Source: Nitrospira_E sp052156535
GTDB taxonomy: Bacteria > Nitrospirota > Nitrospiria > Nitrospirales > UBA8639
NCBI RefSeq assembly: GCF_052156535.1
Contig: NZ_JBQKUP010000032.1
Location: 124,001-188,000, forward strand
DNA length: 64,000 nt
Direction of reading: 5' to 3'
The notes under the pieces were generated by a model. It was not told the DNA's origin and did not search any database. It saw only the letters and a list, made by a program, of their open reading frames with translations. The position numbers and the translations under genes are program-made. Below, in pieces: positions 43,227 to 53,772 of the stretch. Within the stretch, counting starts at the first letter, position 1; each line of letters starts with the position of its first letter.

Positions 43227-44654
43227 ATGAATCGTTTAGGTCCCTTTGTTGGAATGGAAGGAAAAGTTGACCAGGCTATTCGGGCTAAGGAGTTATTGGC
43301 GTCAGGAGATCGGATCGTGGCGGCGGTTTCCGGGGGCCCTGATTCTGTGGCCCTTTTTAGGTGTTTGGTGGAGTTGTGCACCCAGTGGCATTGGGACATC
43401 TGTATTGGACATGTGGACCATGGATTTCGCGGAGCTGAAGGTGAAGGGGATGCAAAATTTGTGCAGGATTTAGGTGAGAGATTTGGGGTGCCCGTTATGG
43501 TTCGCCGGCTCCATCTGAACAAAGATGACGCAAAATTGAAGAAGGAATCACTTCAGGAATATGCGAGAAGAGCGCGGTACCGGGCATTAGAGCAAATGGT
43601 CCTTGACCGAAAGGCGACAAAGTTAGTGCTTGGTCATACGGCAGACGATCAAGCCGAGACGGTTCTTATGTGGATGCTACGCGGGTGTGGAACCGGTGGA
43701 TTAGGCGGCATTCCTCCCAAGCGAGGAATGTATGTCGTTCGTCCCTTGCTTGATTTCCATCGAAGTGAGATTGTGGCGTATCTGAAGGAGAGGGAGGAGG
43801 AATACAGATTGGATTCCTCCAATGTTCAACCGGTGTACCTCCGGAATCGCATTCGTCAGCACCTGATTCCTCAATTGAAACAGTACTCGCCAGGAATTGT
43901 GAATGTGTTGACCCGGCAGGCACATATATTACGGGATGATCATGCATACCTGGAGACATTAGCGGATGAAGCGTTCCAGCGCACGTGTGTGTCAGACACC
44001 ATGGGAGAACGGAAATTTGACCGTATGGCGCTTTTAAACGTACCGTTACCTATTCGTCGGAGGGTGGTCCGCCAGAGTCTTCAGATCATTGTCGGACACC
44101 AGCAGAGTCCGAGGTTCGACTTTGTGGAACGGGTATTAGATCGGTTAGAGCATGGGCAGTCGGGTTGGACGATCGAATATCACGGCGTGCGGGTTGGACA
44201 GGAATATGATCGTCTGGTGATTTGCTCCTGTGAGGAAATGCATCAACCTGAAAAGGATTATTCCAGGGTGAGCGCGATGCCTTTATCCATTCCTGGTGAG
44301 GTGGTTTGGCTCCCCACGGGGCACCATTTTTCGGTTTCAAGAACATTATCTCCAGTAATGAATGGCCATGCGAACCACTCAGAGATTTATCTTGATCCGG
44401 CGAGATTTACTCCTGAATTAATGTTACGAAGTTGGATGCCTGGAGATATTTTTTGTCCCAAGGGACTTGGTGGCCGACAAAAAAAAATCCAGGATTTTTT
44501 TTCGGATCTTAAATTACCCCGTTCCCAGCGGAACAAGGTACCTTTATTGGTTGCGCCTGAGGGAATTGTCTGGGTTGCTGGATTACGAGCAGATGAACGT
44601 TTCCAGGTTTCATCATCTACGACCTCGGTCGTCGTGGCCAGGATGATCATGTAA
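43227..44654 (+). CDS. tilS: tRNA(Ile)-lysidine synthase
   Basis: Converts C34 of the AUA-reading tRNA-Ile to lysidine with ATP and lysine. PP-loop VSGGPDSVALFR is near residues 33-44, HVDHGFRG near 73 and HTADDQAETVLMW near 137. The C-terminal TilS domain (KGLGGRQKKIQDFFSD and PLLVAPEGIVWVAGLR) is complete. At 475 residues it is a full three-domain form. It starts directly after the ribF stop and precedes hpt by one base. Confidence 0.95.
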   Translation: MNRLGPFVGMEGKVDQAIRAKELLASGDRIVAAVSGGPDSVALFRCLVELCTQWHWDICIGHVDHGFRGAEGEGDAKFVQDLGERFGVPVMVRRLHLNKDDAKLKKESLQEYARRARYRALEQMVLDRKATKLVLGHTADDQAETVLMWMLRGCGTGGLGGIPPKRGMYVVRPLLDFHRSEIVAYLKEREEEYRLDSSNVQPVYLRNRIRQHLIPQLKQYSPGIVNVLTRQAHILRDDHAYLETLADEAFQRTCVSDTMGERKFDRMALLNVPLPIRRRVVRQSLQIIVGHQQSPRFDFVERVLDRLEHGQSGWTIEYHGVRVGQEYDRLVICSCEEMHQPEKDYSRVSAMPLSIPGEVVWLPTGHHFSVSRTLSPVMNGHANHSEIYLDPARFTPELMLRSWMPGDIFCPKGLGGRQKKIQDFFSDLKLPRSQRNKVPLLVAPEGIVWVAGLRADERFQVSSSTTSVVVARMIM

Positions 44655-44655
44655 T

Positions 44656-45219
44656 ATGGAAGTCTCTATGGATCAAATCTTTGGAAAACCCCTGGTTACG
44701 CAAGAAGCCATGAGGGCGCGCATTAAGGAACTGGGAAAGCAAATTTCTCAGGATTATCAAGACAAGGATCTTTTGGTTGTCGGGGTGCTCAAAGGGGCCT
44801 ATGTGTTTTTTGCCGATTTGGTTCGAGTCATCCGATTGCCTATACAAATTGATTTTCTGATTGCCAAAAGTCACAAAACCATCGGTAGTTCGGCCAAAAA
44901 GGTGAAAGTGTGGTCAGAGTTGACAGAAAAGATTAATAATCGCCATGTGTTGCTGGTAGAAGATATTGTGGACTCTGGAGTAACTGCTCAGTTTTTAGTC
45001 AAAACGTTGATGAAGAAGAAGCCAGCCTCTGTGGCTGTCTGCGCGTTGATTAGTAAGCCTGCCAATCGCAAGGTGGAGGTTGATTTGCGGTATGTGGGGT
45101 TTGAAGTGCCTTCGACCTATGTTGTGGGGTATGGGCTGGATTTTAAGCAAAAATATCGAAATCTTCCTTACCTGGCTAAACTCGACCCAAAGTTGGTTCG
45201 AGAAGACTCGCAGTCTTGA
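44656..45219 (+). CDS. hpt: Hypoxanthine phosphoribosyltransferase
   Basis: Purine salvage enzyme. 187 residues with LLVVGVLKGAYVFFADLVR near 35-53 and the PRPP loop VLLVEDIVDSGVTAQFL near 99-115. The ATG at 44656 is one base after tilS; a second in-frame ATG at 44668 has GGAAG 6 bases upstream and is an equally plausible start (183 residues). The tilS-hpt-ftsH order is widely conserved. Confidence 0.94.
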   Translation: MEVSMDQIFGKPLVTQEAMRARIKELGKQISQDYQDKDLLVVGVLKGAYVFFADLVRVIRLPIQIDFLIAKSHKTIGSSAKKVKVWSELTEKINNRHVLLVEDIVDSGVTAQFLVKTLMKKKPASVAVCALISKPANRKVEVDLRYVGFEVPSTYVVGYGLDFKQKYRNLPYLAKLDPKLVREDSQS

Positions 45220-45224
45220 TGCGG

Positions 45225-45254
45225 TTGTCAGTTCTAAAAAGTGCGTGATAGAAT
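45225..45254 (+). promoter_or_regulatory. Candidate promoter for ftsH
   Basis: TTGTCA (45225-45230), 18 bases, TAGAAT (45249-45254): 5/6 matches in each hexamer. The start would be about 65 bases before the ftsH ATG. Confidence 0.45.
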
Positions 45255-45327
45255 CAATTGGTTAAGCTAATGGCTGGACGGTTCGGCTCTTTATGACATT
45301 TGAATTGCTAAGGGGGTTACCCTCGGT

Positions 45328-47145
45328 ATGAATTCTCGGGTGAAAAACTTACTGTTTTGGGTGTTTGTGTGTTTGTTCATGATTTTGTTGTTCAATCTCT
45401 TTACGGTGCCTAATCAGCACCCGGAAGATCCCGTCATCTTTAGTGATTTCATGGCTCACTTGGAAAAAGGGGATGTTGAACGAGTTATCATCAAGAACAA
45501 TAATATCAGTGCGATTTTGAAAGATGGTACCCGCATTCAAACCTATTCGGTTGAATATCCAGACCTGGTTAAGGTTTTGCAGGAAAAATCCGTACAAATT
45601 GAAGCCAAACCACCTGAAGATAATCCCTGGTATATCACCTTCCTGCTCTCCTGGGGACCATTTGTACTCTTTTTGGGATTGTGGTTTTTCCTGATGCGTC
45701 AAATGCAGATGGGCGGCAATCGGGCTCTGTCATTTGGGAAAAGCCGTGCCCGCCTCCTAACCGAGGAGAAGAAAAAAATCACGTTTGCGGATGTTGCGGG
45801 GGTGGATGAGGCAAAAGAGGAAGTGGTAGAAATCATTGATTTTCTGAAGGACCCTGCAAAATTCCAAAAATTAGGCGGGCGTATTCCCAAGGGAGTCCTG
45901 ATCGTTGGGCCTCCAGGTACGGGAAAAACTTTGTTAGCCAAAGCGATTGCTGGCGAGGCCGGTGTGCCGTTTTTTAGCATTAGTGGATCGGATTTTGTAG
46001 AAATGTTTGTCGGAGTTGGGGCTTCCCGGGTTCGAGATCTCTTTGAGCAGGGGAAAAAGCATGCGCCATGTATCATTTTTATTGATGAAATCGATGCGGT
46101 AGGCCGATTGCGTGGCGCCGGTCTTGGGGGAGGGCATGATGAACGGGAGCAAACACTCAATCAATTATTAGTTGAAATGGATGGGTTTGATACCACGGAA
46201 GGCGTGATCCTGATTGCGGCGACCAATAGACCTGATGTGCTGGACCCTGCCTTGTTACGACCAGGCCGGTTTGATCGGCAAGTTGTCGTGAATCGCCCTG
46301 ATGTTCGTGGGAGAGGGGAAATTCTCAAGGTTCATACTAAAAAAGTCCCTGTCTCGTCAGATGTGGATTTGGAACAAATTGCCAGAGGGACTCCAGGTTT
46401 TTCAGGGGCTGATTTGGAAAATCTGGTTAACGAAGCCGCCTTGTGGGCTGCTCGCCTGGATAAAAAAACTGTTGACCAAATAGACTTTGAAAACGCCAAA
46501 GATAAGGTCTTAATGGGTGTCGAACGTAAGAGCATGGTTCTGACTGAGGAAGAAAAGCGCACGACGGCGTTTCATGAGGCTGGCCACGCTTTGATGGCGA
46601 AACTCTTACCAGGAACGGATCCTGTTCATAAGGTCACCATTATCCCTCGGGGGCGGGCTTTGGGCATGACGATGCAACTGCCCATCGATGACCGTCATAG
46701 TTACTCGAAGGACTTTTTGTACAACACACTCTCCATTCTGTTTGGAGGACGCGTGGCAGAAGAATTGATCTTTAAAAGCGTGACGACTGGGGCTGGGAAC
46801 GATATTGAGCGGGCTACTGATTTGGCGAGAAAAATGGTTTGCGAATGGGGTATGAGTGAAAAATTAGGTCCGTTGACATTTGGAAAAAAAGATGAAGAAG
46901 TTTTCCTGGGACGTGATTTTGGTTCTCGTCGAGATTTTAGTGATCAAGTGGCTTTAGAAATTGACAAAGAAGTCAAACGGCTTGTAGTTGAATCTTATGA
47001 ACGAACGACCAGGATGCTAACCGAACACATTCATACATTACGGGCAATCGCTGAAGCCTTGTTGGAGAAAGAGGTGTTAGACGGCATCGAAATTGAAAAA
47101 ATTGTTCAACAGTCATCTTCGCTTGAGCAAGCTGCAGCAGTGTAA
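45328..47145 (+). CDS. ftsH: ATP-dependent zinc metalloprotease FtsH
   Basis: Membrane-anchored AAA+ protease for quality control and regulated proteolysis. The 605 residues have membrane helices at about 7-25 and 108-126 with a periplasmic loop between. The AAA domain has Walker A GPPGTGKT near 194, Walker B IIFIDEIDAVGR near 250 and the second region of homology ATNRPDVLDPALLRPGRFDR. The zinc site HEAGH is near 416. It follows hpt, and a promoter candidate lies in the 108-base gap. Confidence 0.97.
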   Translation: MNSRVKNLLFWVFVCLFMILLFNLFTVPNQHPEDPVIFSDFMAHLEKGDVERVIIKNNNISAILKDGTRIQTYSVEYPDLVKVLQEKSVQIEAKPPEDNPWYITFLLSWGPFVLFLGLWFFLMRQMQMGGNRALSFGKSRARLLTEEKKKITFADVAGVDEAKEEVVEIIDFLKDPAKFQKLGGRIPKGVLIVGPPGTGKTLLAKAIAGEAGVPFFSISGSDFVEMFVGVGASRVRDLFEQGKKHAPCIIFIDEIDAVGRLRGAGLGGGHDEREQTLNQLLVEMDGFDTTEGVILIAATNRPDVLDPALLRPGRFDRQVVVNRPDVRGRGEILKVHTKKVPVSSDVDLEQIARGTPGFSGADLENLVNEAALWAARLDKKTVDQIDFENAKDKVLMGVERKSMVLTEEEKRTTAFHEAGHALMAKLLPGTDPVHKVTIIPRGRALGMTMQLPIDDRHSYSKDFLYNTLSILFGGRVAEELIFKSVTTGAGNDIERATDLARKMVCEWGMSEKLGPLTFGKKDEEVFLGRDFGSRRDFSDQVALEIDKEVKRLVVESYERTTRMLTEHIHTLRAIAEALLEKEVLDGIEIEKIVQQSSSLEQAAAV

Positions 47146-47500
47146 GAGAGATTTCCAGGCTTTTTCACCAATTGGAATAGCCAGGGAATTTTCGTTCCCA
47201 GTTGAGCTGGTTTATTTTTTATACACCCCCTTATGAAAAAATCAAATGTTTGAACCCCTTGTTTCCATTGAGATCATGATTCTTTATCCACCGTGGGTTT
47301 AGAGCATGTTAATTGGGCCCATCACTATTGTGAGGGCTTCCCCCTTAAGAATTTATCTACCAAACCTTACCCCCCACTATTCTTTTCTTTGTCTATTCGC
47401 GGCTTTTCTAATTGTTCAATTCGTTGAAATTTATAGAGCAGAAAGTCCTATTTGATCTTTACAACCCATCTGTCAATGAGTTGGTTAACGGCATAAGCGC
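47146..47500. other. Gap between ftsH and folP without recognised features
   Basis: 355 bases, AT-rich, with stops in all frames. No convincing hairpin terminator, promoter pair or RNA gene was seen. Confidence 0.5.
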
Positions 47501-48376
47501 ATGAAATCCGCAGCTGTCGCAGGTCCTACTTTTCCTGTAATCCGATGCCGGGAAAAGACAATGCCCATTGGGTCAAAGGTCTTAATCATGGGTATCTTGA
47601 ACATGACCCCGGATTCTTTTTCTGATGATGGACATTTCCTCAACCCTGAGGCAGCCATTGAACGGGCACAACAGATGATTGCCGAGGGAGCAGACTTAAT
47701 TGATATCGGGGGAGAATCGACGAGGCCTGGAGCGTTATATGTGGACAAGGATGAGGAAATAAATCGCATTGCTCCCATTCTGACCGTGTTGAGAAAACTC
47801 ACCAATATCCCGATTTCTATTGATACACGCAAAGCTGCTGTGGCTCGAACCGCATTGGATCTAGGAGCCGATATCATCAATGATGTGAGCGCTCTTCAAG
47901 ATGATCCTCGAATGGCTCAATTAATTCAAGAAACCGGAGCGGGGTTGGTCCTCATGCACCGGCAAGGGCATAGTATAAATATGCAGCGTGCCCCACAATA
48001 TAAAGATGTCGTAGTTGAAATTAAAGACTTTTTATCTGAGCGGGTCTCCATGGCTCGATCGATGGGGATTCCGGCCGATCATATTATGATTGATCCGGGA
48101 ATCGGGTTTGGGAAAACCCTTGATCATAATTTAAAAATTCTTGGTAACATTGGGGAATTCCTTCCATTGGGACACCCTATTTTAATTGGGGTGTCACGGA
48201 AAGCTTTTATAGGCACATTAATAGGAAAGCCGGTTGGAAAGCGGGAATTCGGGAATGCTGTTGCGGTGGCCGCTGCTGTCTGGCAGGGAGCACATATTGT
48301 ACGAGTTCATGAGGTGGGGGCCATGCACGATGCTATTCAGGTGGCTCAAGCTTTACAAAATTTGTGCGACAAGTAA
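47501..48376 (+). CDS. folP: Dihydropteroate synthase
   Basis: Condenses 4-aminobenzoate with the pterin pyrophosphate in folate synthesis, the sulfonamide target. The 291-residue protein has GILNMTPDSFSDDGHF, DIGGESTRPGA, DVSALQDDPRM, MIDPGIGFGKT and SRKAFIG in the right order. The frame starts at the ATG at 47501; the N-terminal 25 residues before the core are slightly long and the ATG at 47561 is a possible alternative. folP next to ftsH and glmM is a common arrangement. Confidence 0.96.
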   Translation: MKSAAVAGPTFPVIRCREKTMPIGSKVLIMGILNMTPDSFSDDGHFLNPEAAIERAQQMIAEGADLIDIGGESTRPGALYVDKDEEINRIAPILTVLRKLTNIPISIDTRKAAVARTALDLGADIINDVSALQDDPRMAQLIQETGAGLVLMHRQGHSINMQRAPQYKDVVVEIKDFLSERVSMARSMGIPADHIMIDPGIGFGKTLDHNLKILGNIGEFLPLGHPILIGVSRKAFIGTLIGKPVGKREFGNAVAVAAAVWQGAHIVRVHEVGAMHDAIQVAQALQNLCDK

Positions 48377-48568
48377 TAGGGTCGGTGGTAAGATCTCCCC
48401 TCGCGGCGTTTTCACCGCTTTGTCCGATTTACGACAATTGCTTGGACTGGATTGTTTGAATTCTCTTTCCAGGCCTTTGATGCGCTTTTGACTGGTGCGA
48501 TAACATATATTTCCCGTCACTCATTTTGTTTTATGGTCTGAGTTCATACTAAAAAAAAAGGGAACCAC

Positions 48569-49918
48569 ATGGGGAAACTATTCGGTACGGATGGGGTGCG
48601 TGGGGTCGCGAACCTGGATCCGATGACTAGCGAAATGGCCATGAAATTAGGACGGGCGGCAGCCCATGTTTTTCGTAAACGTGATGGACGACATAAAATC
48701 ATCATTGGCAAAGATACTCGTGTGTCCGGGTATATGCTGGAGTCTGCCTTAACTGCGGGACTGTGCTCTATGGGTGTGGATGTCTTATTAGTGGGACCCT
48801 TACCCACTCCAGCGATTGCGTTCATGACCCGTAGCTTGAGAGCCGATGCCGGGGTGATGATTTCTGCTTCTCACAATCCCTATCAGGATAATGGCATAAA
48901 GTTTTTCTCGAATGACGGGATGAAATTGCCGGATGAACTGGAACACCGTATTGAGAATCTTATACTTTCCAATGAAATAGAACATATCCGACCGACCGCT
49001 GACGCCATCGGGAAAGCCTATCGCATTGATGATGCTGAAGGACGATATATTGAGTTTGTCAAGCGTTCGCTTCCCCGTGAAATGGATTTTCAAAATATGC
49101 GAATTGTCTTGGATTGTGCCCATGGAGCAGCGTATCACGTTTTTCCAAAGGTCATTCATGAACTAGGCGCGAAAGTCTGGGTGATGGGCAATGAACCTGA
49201 CGGTCTCAATATAAATGACGGGTGTGGGGCAGTGCACCCGGAACGATTACAGCAGATGGTTCGAGACCGGAAGGCCAACCTCGGTATTGCTCTTGACGGA
49301 GACGCAGATCGGGCTTTGTTTGTCTGTGAGAAAGGACAGGTGGTGGATGGAGATCATGCCTTGGCGGCTTTTGCTCTTGACCTTAAAAGGCTAGGCCGAT
49401 TACGACACAATACCGTCGTCGGAACGGTGATGAGTAATTTTGGGTTTGAGGTCTGTATGCGAGAGGCTGGTATCAATTTGGTACGAACGGCCGTTGGGGA
49501 TCGATATATTTTGGAGCGAATGGTGGCTGAAGATTTTAATCTTGGCGGAGAGCAATCCGGCCATATGATCTTTTTGGATTATCATACGAGTGGTGATGGA
49601 ATGATCTCCGGCTTGCAAATGCTGAAGCTGATGAAGCGGGCTCAAAAACCATTGTCGGAAATTGCCATGTGTATGCATTCTACCCCTCAAGTATTGGTGG
49701 GGGTCACCGTTCCCCGCAAGCCTGACCTGCAGAGTCTTCCACAGTTACAGCAGGCTATTCAAGACAAAGAGCGGGCGCTGAATGGAACCGGACGGATTCT
49801 TGTACGCTATTCCGGTACGGAACCGTTGCTGCGAGTGATGGTTGAAGGTCAAGATAACCAGGTCATTCAGGAGATTGCAGAAGATTTAATCACAGTGGTG
49901 AAGTCCTGCATTCAGTAA
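48569..49918 (+). CDS. glmM: Phosphoglucosamine mutase
   Basis: Interconverts glucosamine 6- and 1-phosphate for peptidoglycan and LPS precursors. 449 residues; FGTDGVRGVAN is at the start, the phosphoserine is S101 in MISASHNPYQDNG, the metal loop is DGDADRA near 242, the sugar loop GEQSGHMIF is near 327 and the phosphate-binding YSGTEPLLRVM is near the end. RBS AAAGGGAA precedes the ATG. The usual folP-glmM order is kept with a 192-base gap. Confidence 0.97.
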   Translation: MGKLFGTDGVRGVANLDPMTSEMAMKLGRAAAHVFRKRDGRHKIIIGKDTRVSGYMLESALTAGLCSMGVDVLLVGPLPTPAIAFMTRSLRADAGVMISASHNPYQDNGIKFFSNDGMKLPDELEHRIENLILSNEIEHIRPTADAIGKAYRIDDAEGRYIEFVKRSLPREMDFQNMRIVLDCAHGAAYHVFPKVIHELGAKVWVMGNEPDGLNINDGCGAVHPERLQQMVRDRKANLGIALDGDADRALFVCEKGQVVDGDHALAAFALDLKRLGRLRHNTVVGTVMSNFGFEVCMREAGINLVRTAVGDRYILERMVAEDFNLGGEQSGHMIFLDYHTSGDGMISGLQMLKLMKRAQKPLSEIAMCMHSTPQVLVGVTVPRKPDLQSLPQLQQAIQDKERALNGTGRILVRYSGTEPLLRVMVEGQDNQVIQEIAEDLITVVKSCIQ

Positions 49919-49970
49919 GGATCAGGTCGCTGTCGCCGGTCTTGCTAAAGAGTTCCATTAATCCTATGCA

Positions 49971-52541
49971 TTGTCCTATGTGATATTCCATGGAGTAGTG
50001 TCCTACCTCACCGGGCTGTGGTTGGGCCCGTTTCTAACCTTCTTCCCCTTATCACTTTTGGGGGCTCTTTTTATTTTTGGGTGCATTCTCACCTGGTTTG
50101 AACAACACCGACACCTAACTCGAAAGACCGGGTTCATCCTGTTTGCCCTTGTGGTGGGAGGAATCGGCCATGCTTATTGGGCATCGACTACGCAATGGGA
50201 TTCGAATCTAGTTATCGAGGCGGATGAACAGCCCATCTTCCTTGAAGGAACTATTGTCGCACCGGTCAGGCAGACTCCGGATGGGCTGATTTTGCTGGTG
50301 GAGGCGACCCATATGGTGAAACAGGGAGAGGAGCAGATGGCTCATGGGCGAATCCGTCTCACTTGGCGGGAACCAGGTGCTTCTACATTAATTTACGGTG
50401 ATCATGTCGCCTTTATGGCCCGAGTACGCGAACCCTACGGAACAATGAACCCTGGCGGGTTTCATTATGGACGATATCTAAAACGCCAAGGAATTCATGC
50501 TGTCGCGACCGTGCAAGGCCCGGAAGGTATCAGGATTCTGGGCATCCCAGAGCCGACCACCCGTGGGTTGATATTGGGTGTGGTCGATCGCTGGCGCCAA
50601 TCGATTCATCATGCGGCGGTTTCCAGTCTCACAAATCCTGCATTGGGATTGTTCCTAGGGATGGTATTGGGAGAGCAAAGTTATATTGAGTCGGATATTC
50701 GAGACGCTTTTATGGCCAGCGGAACTGTGCATATTCTCTCGATCTCCGGGTCTCATTTAGGGTTATTGGCCTTGTTGATTTTTGCTGGAGCACGATGGAG
50801 CCTGCGCCAGTTACCGACGGTTTGGCTGGAACAACTTTCGTTACGACTCACCGCCACCCGATTTGCGGTCCTTATCACATTGCCGGCCGTCTCCTTTTAT
50901 ACCCTGCTGGCGGGAGCGGAAATGGCGACCGTCCGCTCATGGATCATGATCGTAGTGTGTTGTGCCGGCATATGGTTGGGAAGGGAACGCAATCTGGTGA
51001 CGGCGTTAGCCCTAGCCGCGCTTCTTATGGTAATGCCGCATCCGGAGGCCATTCAGGATATTTCTTTCCAATTATCATATCTCTCAGTTGCTGCAATTGC
51101 CCTCGTGGTTCAGGCCCGGAAAGAAAAGGAATCCAATCTATCCGGATTAGATGCAGTCTTCCCACCAGCAAAACCGACATGGCTCTTGGGTCTCTGGCAA
51201 AAGGCCGTGCTAGCCTGGCTGATGACCCTCGCGGTCAGCTTGACCACTTTGCCGTTGGTCGCCCATGACTTTCATCAAATACCGTGGCTGGGGTTATTGG
51301 CAAATATGGTGATTGTGCCCTTGGTCGGCGCGATAATGATTCCTCTAGGTTTGTTGTCAGGGATGATCGTCTTAGTGGGGGGAGGAGGAACTCTTCCTTT
51401 GGCCAGTCTGAATCAATGGGTCTTTGACTGGCTCGCACAGGTCGTGACGATGCTCTCACAAGTTCCCGGAGCGGCCTGGTATGTCGCATCGCCGAGCTTG
51501 AGTTCGATGATCCTCTTTTGGGGACTGTTGGCCGTGGTTGTGGCTATGTGGCATCGGCAGCTGATCCGATGGGGGTGTGGCACAATCCTGCTCGCGATTC
51601 TCCTGTGGTGGGGATGGTCCCCGCGCACTGGGTGGGATCCAGGAACCGTACGAGTCACGTTCCTGGATGTGGGACAAGGTGATGCCACCCTCATTGAATT
51701 ACCCGACGGTCAAACGGTCTTGATCGATGGTGGACCATCTTATCGACGATTGGATATGGGACGTGCGGTCATTGGGCCGTATCTCTGGAATCAGGGTATC
51801 CGAAGGCTGGATCATGTGGTTGCGACGCATCCGCAATGGGATCATGTGGGTGGCCTGCCGTGGGTGTTGGATACATTCGAGGTGGGACACTATTGGGATA
51901 ATGGCATCTCTCGCCCTGAACGTTTTTTTTCTCGTCTCCACCTGGCGGTGAAATCTGCTGGACTTCAGGAACAGACAAGCACAGTAGGAACTGTCATTGT
52001 TAGCCCAGGACCCTGCTCGCTGACTGTTCTTGGTCCCTCCCCCAGCCCAGGGACGGAGGAATATGGTTCCTGGAAAGTGTCTAGTGGAAGGGATCTCAAT
52101 AATCGATCGCTCGTCACCAGGCTCGAGTGCGGGCCGCATTCATTTTTGTTCACGGCCGATGCGGAACAGCAATCTCTGAATGAATTGCTGCAGGTTTCTA
52201 AAGGTCTTTCTGCCCGCATCGTGAAAGTCCCGCATCATGGAGCAAAAAGTTCTCTGCATCATGAATGGGTGAATCGCCTTCAAGCTGAGGCGATGGTAGT
52301 TTCGGTGGGCGCCCATAACCGGTATGGACATCCAGCTCCTGAGGTGTTGGATGCCTATGAACAGCGAGGCCTTCCTGTATACCGGACTGATCGCGATGGA
52401 GCGGTCTGGTTCATCGCAAGTCTCGGATCGGACGACATGACGGTGCAAACAGCGAGGGAGGGGAGTCTGCTCCAGGTTCAAGCCGGCCCGCGTATGTGGG
52501 GAGAGGAATGGGGCAATTGGACTCGAATATGGAATCGATAA
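49971..52541 (+). CDS. comEC: ComEC/Rec2-family competence protein
   Basis: Inner-membrane channel for single-stranded DNA uptake. The 856 residues comprise an N-terminal membrane/DUF4131 region (about 1-190), a competence-domain membrane bundle (about 215-540) with ILSISGSHLGLLALLIF and AEMATVRSWIMI, and a metallo-beta-lactamase-like domain (about 565-815). The last has DVGQGDATLIELPDGQT, THPQWDHVGGLP (H-x-x-x-D-H) and VPHHGAKSS. The start is uncertain: TTG at 49971, or GTG at 49980 or 49998, none with a clear RBS. Confidence 0.92.
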   Translation: MSYVIFHGVVSYLTGLWLGPFLTFFPLSLLGALFIFGCILTWFEQHRHLTRKTGFILFALVVGGIGHAYWASTTQWDSNLVIEADEQPIFLEGTIVAPVRQTPDGLILLVEATHMVKQGEEQMAHGRIRLTWREPGASTLIYGDHVAFMARVREPYGTMNPGGFHYGRYLKRQGIHAVATVQGPEGIRILGIPEPTTRGLILGVVDRWRQSIHHAAVSSLTNPALGLFLGMVLGEQSYIESDIRDAFMASGTVHILSISGSHLGLLALLIFAGARWSLRQLPTVWLEQLSLRLTATRFAVLITLPAVSFYTLLAGAEMATVRSWIMIVVCCAGIWLGRERNLVTALALAALLMVMPHPEAIQDISFQLSYLSVAAIALVVQARKEKESNLSGLDAVFPPAKPTWLLGLWQKAVLAWLMTLAVSLTTLPLVAHDFHQIPWLGLLANMVIVPLVGAIMIPLGLLSGMIVLVGGGGTLPLASLNQWVFDWLAQVVTMLSQVPGAAWYVASPSLSSMILFWGLLAVVVAMWHRQLIRWGCGTILLAILLWWGWSPRTGWDPGTVRVTFLDVGQGDATLIELPDGQTVLIDGGPSYRRLDMGRAVIGPYLWNQGIRRLDHVVATHPQWDHVGGLPWVLDTFEVGHYWDNGISRPERFFSRLHLAVKSAGLQEQTSTVGTVIVSPGPCSLTVLGPSPSPGTEEYGSWKVSSGRDLNNRSLVTRLECGPHSFLFTADAEQQSLNELLQVSKGLSARIVKVPHHGAKSSLHHEWVNRLQAEAMVVSVGAHNRYGHPAPEVLDAYEQRGLPVYRTDRDGAVWFIASLGSDDMTVQTAREGSLLQVQAGPRMWGEEWGNWTRIWNR

Positions 52542-52804
52542 AAAGGTTTTTCCTATAACCTGCCTTGTGGACTTCGGGGTCTTCCTCCCGATTGGCCTTT
52601 TCGCCACATTGCGAATCTGTCGTGGACATTTTACGATAAAATTGTCGTATTCGATAACTGGTGCGGGGGTTAGTCTATTCCCGCATAGGAGGAAGAGGGT
52701 TGTGTCAAATTTTGTATCAACGTTTCAAGCCACTGTCGAGGACAGATGTGTCAGCCACAGATAAAATATTTATCAAGATCGGTTATTGTCTTTAAAGGAG
52801 TCCC

Positions 52805-53533
52805 ATGGCAAATCAAGAGCAATTGAAGCTCATCAAGGCGGGGGTAAATGTCTGGAATGCATGGAGAAAAGCCAATCCTTCCATTCGCATAGATTTGAGT
52901 GGTGGAAATTTTTCCAGACTGGAATTGTCCTGTGTCGATTTGGCCGGTGCCAACTTGCAAGATGTCAATTTCAATCAGGCGGATCTTTCAGGTGCCATAT
53001 TGTCCGGGGCTAATTTGACTGAGTCCAGTTTGTTGGAAACAAATTTGACCGGCGCGAACTTGGAAAATGCGAATGTGAGTGACGCGGACCTTCTCCGGGC
53101 CATACTTATACGGGCGAATCTTGAGCGGGCACATCTCGCCAAAACGGATTTAACAGGGGCAGATCTCACCGAAGCGAATCTGACGGAAGCGAATCTTCTC
53201 TTGGCCAATTTGCAAGGCGCAAAACTCATTGAGGCCAATTTGGAGGGATGTAAGCTGCGAGAGGCAAACCTGGGCGAGGCGGATCTTGCTAGCGCCAATC
53301 TTGGTCGTGCTGATTTGGCGCAGGCCAATCTCAATCAAGCGAATCTAGGGGGTGCGAATGTTGAGCAGGCTTCACTGATTCAGGTGAATTTGCAGGAGGC
53401 TAATCTTCAGGATATTTACAACATGACTCTCCTCCAATTGTCAAAAGCCAAATCGTTGCGGCAGGCTCGACTTGACCCGTCAATCCATGCACAGCTTTCA
53501 AGGGAGTATCCTCATGTATGTGGGGAGGATTAG
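52805..53533 (+). CDS. Pentapeptide-repeat protein
   Basis: RBS AAAGGAG 6 bases before the ATG. Of 242 residues, about 38-215 are continuous A(D/N)LxX pentapeptides (for example ANLTGANLENANVSDADLLR), about 35 units, which should form a right-handed quadrilateral beta-helix. There is no signal peptide. Family members include DNA-mimic gyrase protectors, but most have unknown roles and sequence alone does not choose. A short C-terminal helix carries SKAKSLRQARLDPS. Confidence 0.93.
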   Translation: MANQEQLKLIKAGVNVWNAWRKANPSIRIDLSGGNFSRLELSCVDLAGANLQDVNFNQADLSGAILSGANLTESSLLETNLTGANLENANVSDADLLRAILIRANLERAHLAKTDLTGADLTEANLTEANLLLANLQGAKLIEANLEGCKLREANLGEADLASANLGRADLAQANLNQANLGGANVEQASLIQVNLQEANLQDIYNMTLLQLSKAKSLRQARLDPSIHAQLSREYPHVCGED

Positions 53534-53772
53534 TTAGGAAACTTTGTGAGGAGTTAAGATATTTTCATTTGTGATGGACAAATTCGGATGGAGGCTAGAA
53601 AGTTTATGTCAATAATGGAAAACGGGATTTTTTGATCCTAATCTGAGAAGAAGAGACTCGCTCCTCCTTGTGTAAAAAGAAAGAGGGTAATTGTCCAGAA
53701 GGACGTACAGCGAACTCTTGGCCGCCATAAATTTTCAGGAGTGCTAGAATTCAGGCTATTATCGCCTTCTTC

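Noticed and set aside
52805..53533. Pentapeptide-repeat gene as a quinolone-resistance (Qnr) gene
   Set aside because: The repeat alone does not define Qnr; no Qnr loops or typical flanks were seen.
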